Assembly: GCA_001798075.1 (NCBI GenBank)
Contig: MGRG01000008.1
Span: 124,001-188,000 of the forward strand
Reading direction: 5' to 3'
Source of the DNA: Deltaproteobacteria bacterium RIFCSPHIGHO2_01_FULL_43_49
GTDB lineage: Bacteria > UBA10199 > SPLOWO2-01-44-7
Length of the DNA stretch: 64,000 nucleotides
The notes under the pieces: model-generated
The model's input: only the letters and a program-made list of their open reading frames with translations
What the model was told of the DNA's origin: nothing
Databases searched by the model: none
Made by a program: the position numbers and the translations under genes
Part shown: positions 60,442 to 64,000 of the stretch, piece after piece
Position numbering within the stretch: position 1 is the first letter of the stretch
Layout: each line of letters opens with the position of its first letter

Positions 60442-60480
60442 ACAAACCCCCTCCTTTGACGGTGGTTTGTTACATCAAGA

Positions 60481-60924
60481 TTACGGCGCTGTTGCACTTA
60501 TGAATGATCCAGCCGCGTTATCATACGTATATTCGTATGTGGTTGTCCCATCGTCGAAGATGTAGACCTTTGCATCGGCTGCATCTTTGGCCCAAGCACC
60601 ATCAGAGATTCCTGTAGCCAGTACGGCCCCAAAAAACGGGTCTGTAGCACTTGCTGTAGTACCAGCAGCTTCATCAGCTGGCACTGCAAATGTTCCATCG
60701 AGAGAAGATGGATACGCTCCGGGAGCCCCGTTAGCGACCAAGTCATTGGCCCGCCAAAGGGCAATACCGGCTCGCACGGCACCAACCACACCATCCCTGG
60801 ATGCCTGTCTTGCTTGCGTGCTTACGTTGATAAACGAAGGAAGGGCTGCGATCGCCAAAATTCCTAAAATGGAGATCACGAGCACCAGCTCGATCAACGT
60901 GAAGCCTTTCGTTTTTCTTAACAT
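60481..60924 (-). CDS. pilA: Major type IV pilin (PilA/MshA-type)
   Basis: 147 residues: MLRKTKG|FTLIELVLVISILGILAIAALPSF with Glu at +5, then INVSTQARQASRDGVVGAVRAGIALWRAN. The globular half is Ala/Gly/Thr-rich, resembling MSHA-type pilins. GGAGGG precedes the ATG. It is the only full pilin in the cluster, so it should be the main subunit. No cysteine pair is seen. Confidence 0.87.
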   Translation of the reverse strand: MLRKTKGFTLIELVLVISILGILAIAALPSFINVSTQARQASRDGVVGAVRAGIALWRANDLVANGAPGAYPSSLDGTFAVPADEAAGTTASATDPFFGAVLATGISDGAWAKDAADAKVYIFDDGTTTYEYTYDNAAGSFISATAP

Positions 60925-61056
60925 ACTCTTTATCCCTCCTTTCAGGGTTAAGTTGTATAAGTAACATTGTACCCTACCTAAGAATAGTGTCTATGGGTAA
61001 TTATTTACACGGGAATCGGGAAAATTGAGGTTGAATGGGTATATTTATACTCATCT

Positions 61057-62274
61057 TTATTTATGCATGACAGCGCTAGACATATTCCAAATAGGCAAGA
61101 AGATGGCCAAAGCGAATAAAGCTACCATGCCAAAGATTAAAACTAATAAAAAGGGTTCCAGAAGGGTGGTTAAATTTTTGACCATATGATGGATTTCGAT
61201 GTCGTAGTGTTCTCCCAAAGCTTTCAGCATATCATCTAGGGACCCACTTTTTTCTCCAATGGCGGTTGCCTCGACGAGCATGGGGGAAAAACTTTCTGTT
61301 TTTCTCATCGCCTCTGAGATACTTTGCCCCCTCTCGATTTCTGTACGAATTTGGCGGATGTCTCTGGCCATGACTTCATTTTCAATGGTGGCCTCCACGA
61401 GTCCTAAGGCTTTTGGAACGGACAGCCCACTTTTGTAAAGGGCCGACAAGATATGAGCAAATCGGGCGTTTCCAATTTTTTGAGCCAGTAATCCAAAGAC
61501 AGGGATTTTCCAACGAATTTGATCGATCCGAAATTTGCCTTCTGGGGTGTGGTAATATCGTTTGAGTGCTAGAAAAATTCCTCCAAAAAAGAGGCCAACA
61601 GCCCATCCATAGTAACGTAAGACATAGCTGGCCCCCAACAAAATCCTAGTTGGCAATGGGAGTTCTGATTTATAATGAGCATAGAATTTTGCAAACTCTG
61701 GAATGACCCAAACAAGCATGACGGTTAGCGCAACGGTTAACACCCCTACGACAATTTTGGGATAAAGGGTCGCCGATTTAACACCGGCATGAATCTCTAC
61801 TTCTTTTTGTAAGAGATCGGACAAATTTTTTAAAACACCCTCCAAAATACCGGCCTCTTCTCCGGCAGCTAGCATACTAATATAGAGGTCATTAAAAATT
61901 TTGGGATGTTTTGCAAATGACTTGGACAAAGAAGCCCCTTGCGAAACACTGGTCTGGATCCGTTGCAATGTTTCTTGAAGTGTTTTGTTTTTAGTTTGGT
62001 GGGCCAGTGTTGTTAGGAGACTCTCCATGCTGATGCCTGCCTTGAAGAGGGTGTGAAACTGCCTTGTCATTAAGACGATCTCCTCGTCTTTCACTTTTCT
62101 AAAAAGTTGAAAGTCTTCTGGGAACCATCCTTTTCCTTGTATCTGTCTGACGGCCAGTGGAATCAAACCTTGTTCTGCAAGGAGGTGTTTGATGGGTTCA
62201 CTTGCAGCCCCTTCCAGCTTGCCGGTAACAAGTATTCCTTTTTGATCTCTGGCACGGTAGGCGAAGAAAGGCAT
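61057..62274 (-). CDS. pilC: Pilus platform protein PilC (MshG-like)
   Basis: 405 residues with two GspF-type repeats (TRQFHTLFKAGISMESLLTTL and NARFAHILSALYKSGLSVPKAL) and three membrane helices, including LTTLLEPFLLVLIFGMVALFALAIFL at the end. It is a parallel of GspF at 37944. The ATG overlaps the end of pilB by one base. Confidence 0.92.
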   Translation of the reverse strand: MPFFAYRARDQKGILVTGKLEGAASEPIKHLLAEQGLIPLAVRQIQGKGWFPEDFQLFRKVKDEEIVLMTRQFHTLFKAGISMESLLTTLAHQTKNKTLQETLQRIQTSVSQGASLSKSFAKHPKIFNDLYISMLAAGEEAGILEGVLKNLSDLLQKEVEIHAGVKSATLYPKIVVGVLTVALTVMLVWVIPEFAKFYAHYKSELPLPTRILLGASYVLRYYGWAVGLFFGGIFLALKRYYHTPEGKFRIDQIRWKIPVFGLLAQKIGNARFAHILSALYKSGLSVPKALGLVEATIENEVMARDIRQIRTEIERGQSISEAMRKTESFSPMLVEATAIGEKSGSLDDMLKALGEHYDIEIHHMVKNLTTLLEPFLLVLIFGMVALFALAIFLPIWNMSSAVMHK

Positions 62275-63965
62275 TAATCCTCCTCTGTTACGCGTAAGAC
62301 TTCTTCAAGTGTGGTGATTCCTTCTTCTATTTTGTGGATTCCGTCTTGCCTGATGTCGGTCAGACCCATTTTTCTTAACTCCTTTTCAATTTCAACATCG
62401 CCGGCTTTTTTATAAATGAGTTCGCGAATTGTTTCTGTCATCGGAGCCAATTCAAAAAGACCGATTCTCCCGCTATAGCCGGTTAAATGACATTTTTTAC
62501 ACCCTTTACCTTTGAATGCCTTTTTGACCATTTTTGCATAGGAACCCATTTTTTCTGGGTCAAGGGGTATCTCTTCGCGACATTGGGTACAAATTTTTCT
62601 CACCAATCTTTGCGCCAAGACACCCTGAAGGGCAGAGCTGAGCAGGAACGGTTCAACCCCTAGATCCACAAGTCTGGAGATCGCTCCTGCTGCGGTGTTG
62701 GTATGCAAAGTAGACAACACTAAGTGACCCGTGATAGCAGCGCGGACAGCAATGCTTGCTGTTTCGCCATCTCTAATTTCACCAATCATGATGACATCGG
62801 GGTCTTGTCTCAAAACAGAACGCAAAATACTGGCAAAAGTGAGCCCTGCCTTTGCATTGATAGCCACTTGAGAAACCCCTTCAATTTCACTTTCGATAGG
62901 GTCTTCAATGGTTATAATATTTAACTCCGACGAATTGATACGCATCAGTGATGCATACAAAGTCGTCGATTTTCCAGAACCGGTGGGCCCTGTTACCAAA
63001 AAAATTCCGTGACTTTTGGCAACCATCTCTGAAAAAATTTTGCGGTCATCCCTGGCAAGCCCTAAATCGTCGATGTTACGTAGTGATTCCTTTGCCAAGA
63101 GACGCAAAACAATTTTTTCTCCATATTGTGTGGGGCAGGTGGATATTCTCAAATCGAGGGTGCGACCCATCAAACGGAGTCGAACGCGCCCATCTTGAGG
63201 GATGCGATGCTCTGCGATGTCGAGACCTGCCATGATTTTGATTCGAGAGACGATGGCAATGTGCATATTGCGGGTAAAGGTTGCTCGTTCATTGAGAATG
63301 CCATCCAGGCGATAGCGGACACGACAGCTATCGTGGGAAGGTTCAATATGGATATCGCTGCCACCTTCTGCCCACGCATTGCAAATCAAGTCATTGACAG
63401 CGGTGATGACTCTCTGGCCGGCTGCGATCTCCTTGATCTTTTTAAATTCCATGTCACCAAGGCCGATTCCTTCTGTAATCGTCTCAACACTACTAATTCG
63501 CTTGCCAATTTCTTCTACAGGCTGTCTTGCATAGCCTTCATCAAGTTGATTCTGAATTTCTTGAGGACTTGCAAGGTAGGGGACGATCTCACGACCGACA
63601 GCTGCTTTGAGGTCATCGATTGCAAAGGAATCCAAAGGATTGGCCATGGCTACTTCAAGTTTATTGCCCAACTTCCTGATGGGGATTGCCCCATGACGTT
63701 TTGCAATAGCAGCCGGTATTTCTCTCAATAGGTGAGGATCAATTTTTTTGTTTTGTAGAGAAACAAAAGGGACTTTGAGTTGCCGACTCAAAAAATCAAG
63801 GAGCTGAGCCTCATTAATAAATCCTTTTTTGACGAGGACAAGCCCTAGGTCCTCACCTAAGTTTGCCTGAGTCACCTTGGCGACGGCGAGCTGTTCTTTA
63901 GTGATAAGACCATCCTTAATGAGATCCTGTGAAAACTTGGCGACGGAAGGGAGGGCTAAAGTCAT
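62274..63965 (-). CDS. pilB: Pilus assembly ATPase PilB (MshE-like)
   Basis: 563 residues: an N-terminal MshEN-like region (LGLVLVKKGFINEAQLLDFLSRQLKVPFV), Walker A GPTGSGKSTTLYASL, Asp box ITIEDPIESE, Walker B VIMIGEIRDGETASIA, His box HLVLSTLHTNTA, and a four-Cys zinc site (CTQC, CKKC). MshE proteins bind c-di-GMP through MshEN; the first Arg of the consensus is not seen here, so binding is uncertain. First gene of the pilus operon. Confidence 0.93.
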   Translation of the reverse strand: MTLALPSVAKFSQDLIKDGLITKEQLAVAKVTQANLGEDLGLVLVKKGFINEAQLLDFLSRQLKVPFVSLQNKKIDPHLLREIPAAIAKRHGAIPIRKLGNKLEVAMANPLDSFAIDDLKAAVGREIVPYLASPQEIQNQLDEGYARQPVEEIGKRISSVETITEGIGLGDMEFKKIKEIAAGQRVITAVNDLICNAWAEGGSDIHIEPSHDSCRVRYRLDGILNERATFTRNMHIAIVSRIKIMAGLDIAEHRIPQDGRVRLRLMGRTLDLRISTCPTQYGEKIVLRLLAKESLRNIDDLGLARDDRKIFSEMVAKSHGIFLVTGPTGSGKSTTLYASLMRINSSELNIITIEDPIESEIEGVSQVAINAKAGLTFASILRSVLRQDPDVIMIGEIRDGETASIAVRAAITGHLVLSTLHTNTAAGAISRLVDLGVEPFLLSSALQGVLAQRLVRKICTQCREEIPLDPEKMGSYAKMVKKAFKGKGCKKCHLTGYSGRIGLFELAPMTETIRELIYKKAGDVEIEKELRKMGLTDIRQDGIHKIEEGITTLEEVLRVTEED

Positions 63966-64000
63966 GGTTTAATTATATAAAATTAAAGGGGACAAGGAAA

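Overview
The window looks like chromosomal DNA of a Gram-negative, probably uncultured, deltaproteobacterium-like organism. It carries a complete outer-membrane type II secretion system (T2SS), an MSHA-type type IV pilus cluster with its own secretin, lipoprotein and OmpA-type signals, and standard housekeeping genes (ruvABC, rpoZ, hppA, coaB). Genes are moderate to low in GC, while several GC-rich palindromic repeats stand out. The lineage is an inference; no rRNA is present.

Layout. 1-3.3 kb (minus): a four-gene operon of a CDP-alcohol phosphatidyltransferase, a HAD phosphatase, a sugar/polyol-phosphate nucleotidyltransferase and a flippase-like membrane protein, with a radical SAM gene divergent from it (3.4-4.4 kb). 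This reads as a pathway for a phosphodiester-linked polar lipid or solute. 4.4-5.4 kb: an MNT/HEPN toxin-antitoxin pair with a palindromic operator. 5.5-6.6 kb: a two-gene unit ending in an intein-like Hint domain. 6.7-9.7 kb: a large thrombospondin-type-3/OmpA surface protein. 9.7-12 kb: a Fic protein and small unknown genes, one apparently frameshifted at an A7 run. 12-23.4 kb (minus): a five-gene operon with an NHL-repeat lipoprotein, a 1795-residue LamG/Ig-like protein and a metzincin-type protease. 23.7-28 kb: tRNA-Thr, hppA, coaB, tRNA-Leu with a LAGLIDADG gene directly behind it, and rpoZ. 28-46.5 kb (plus): a histidine kinase, then gspC-D, an unknown secreted protein, a PIN/RHH toxin-antitoxin pair on the other strand, then gspE-F-G-H-I-J-K-L-M-N. 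46.5-50.4 kb (minus): higBA, an FtsB/DivIC-like gene, ruvCAB and yebC. 50.9-64 kb: pilT, then (minus) an MSHA-like pilus operon running pilB, pilC, pilA, four minor pilins, a MshM-like ATPase, a MshN-like TPR protein, pilM, pilN, pilO and a PilP-PilQ fusion.

How they fit together. The T2SS could export the secreted metzincin and LamG proteins. The pilus and T2SS use parallel ATPase, platform, secretin and pilin parts. The nearby kinase and four toxin/antitoxin-like or Fic modules are regulatory or accessory.

The most unusual feature is a dense population of palindromic or tandem repeats of several unrelated families. They lie at gene junctions of the two secretion clusters. Repeatedly they lie in frame inside the first codons of exported proteins (gspD, pilQ, gspG, gspJ, gspK, the 6.7 kb surface protein), that is, in leader peptides expected to be cleaved off. 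In two families the core is conserved while the outer stem differs in sequence from copy to copy yet still base-pairs.
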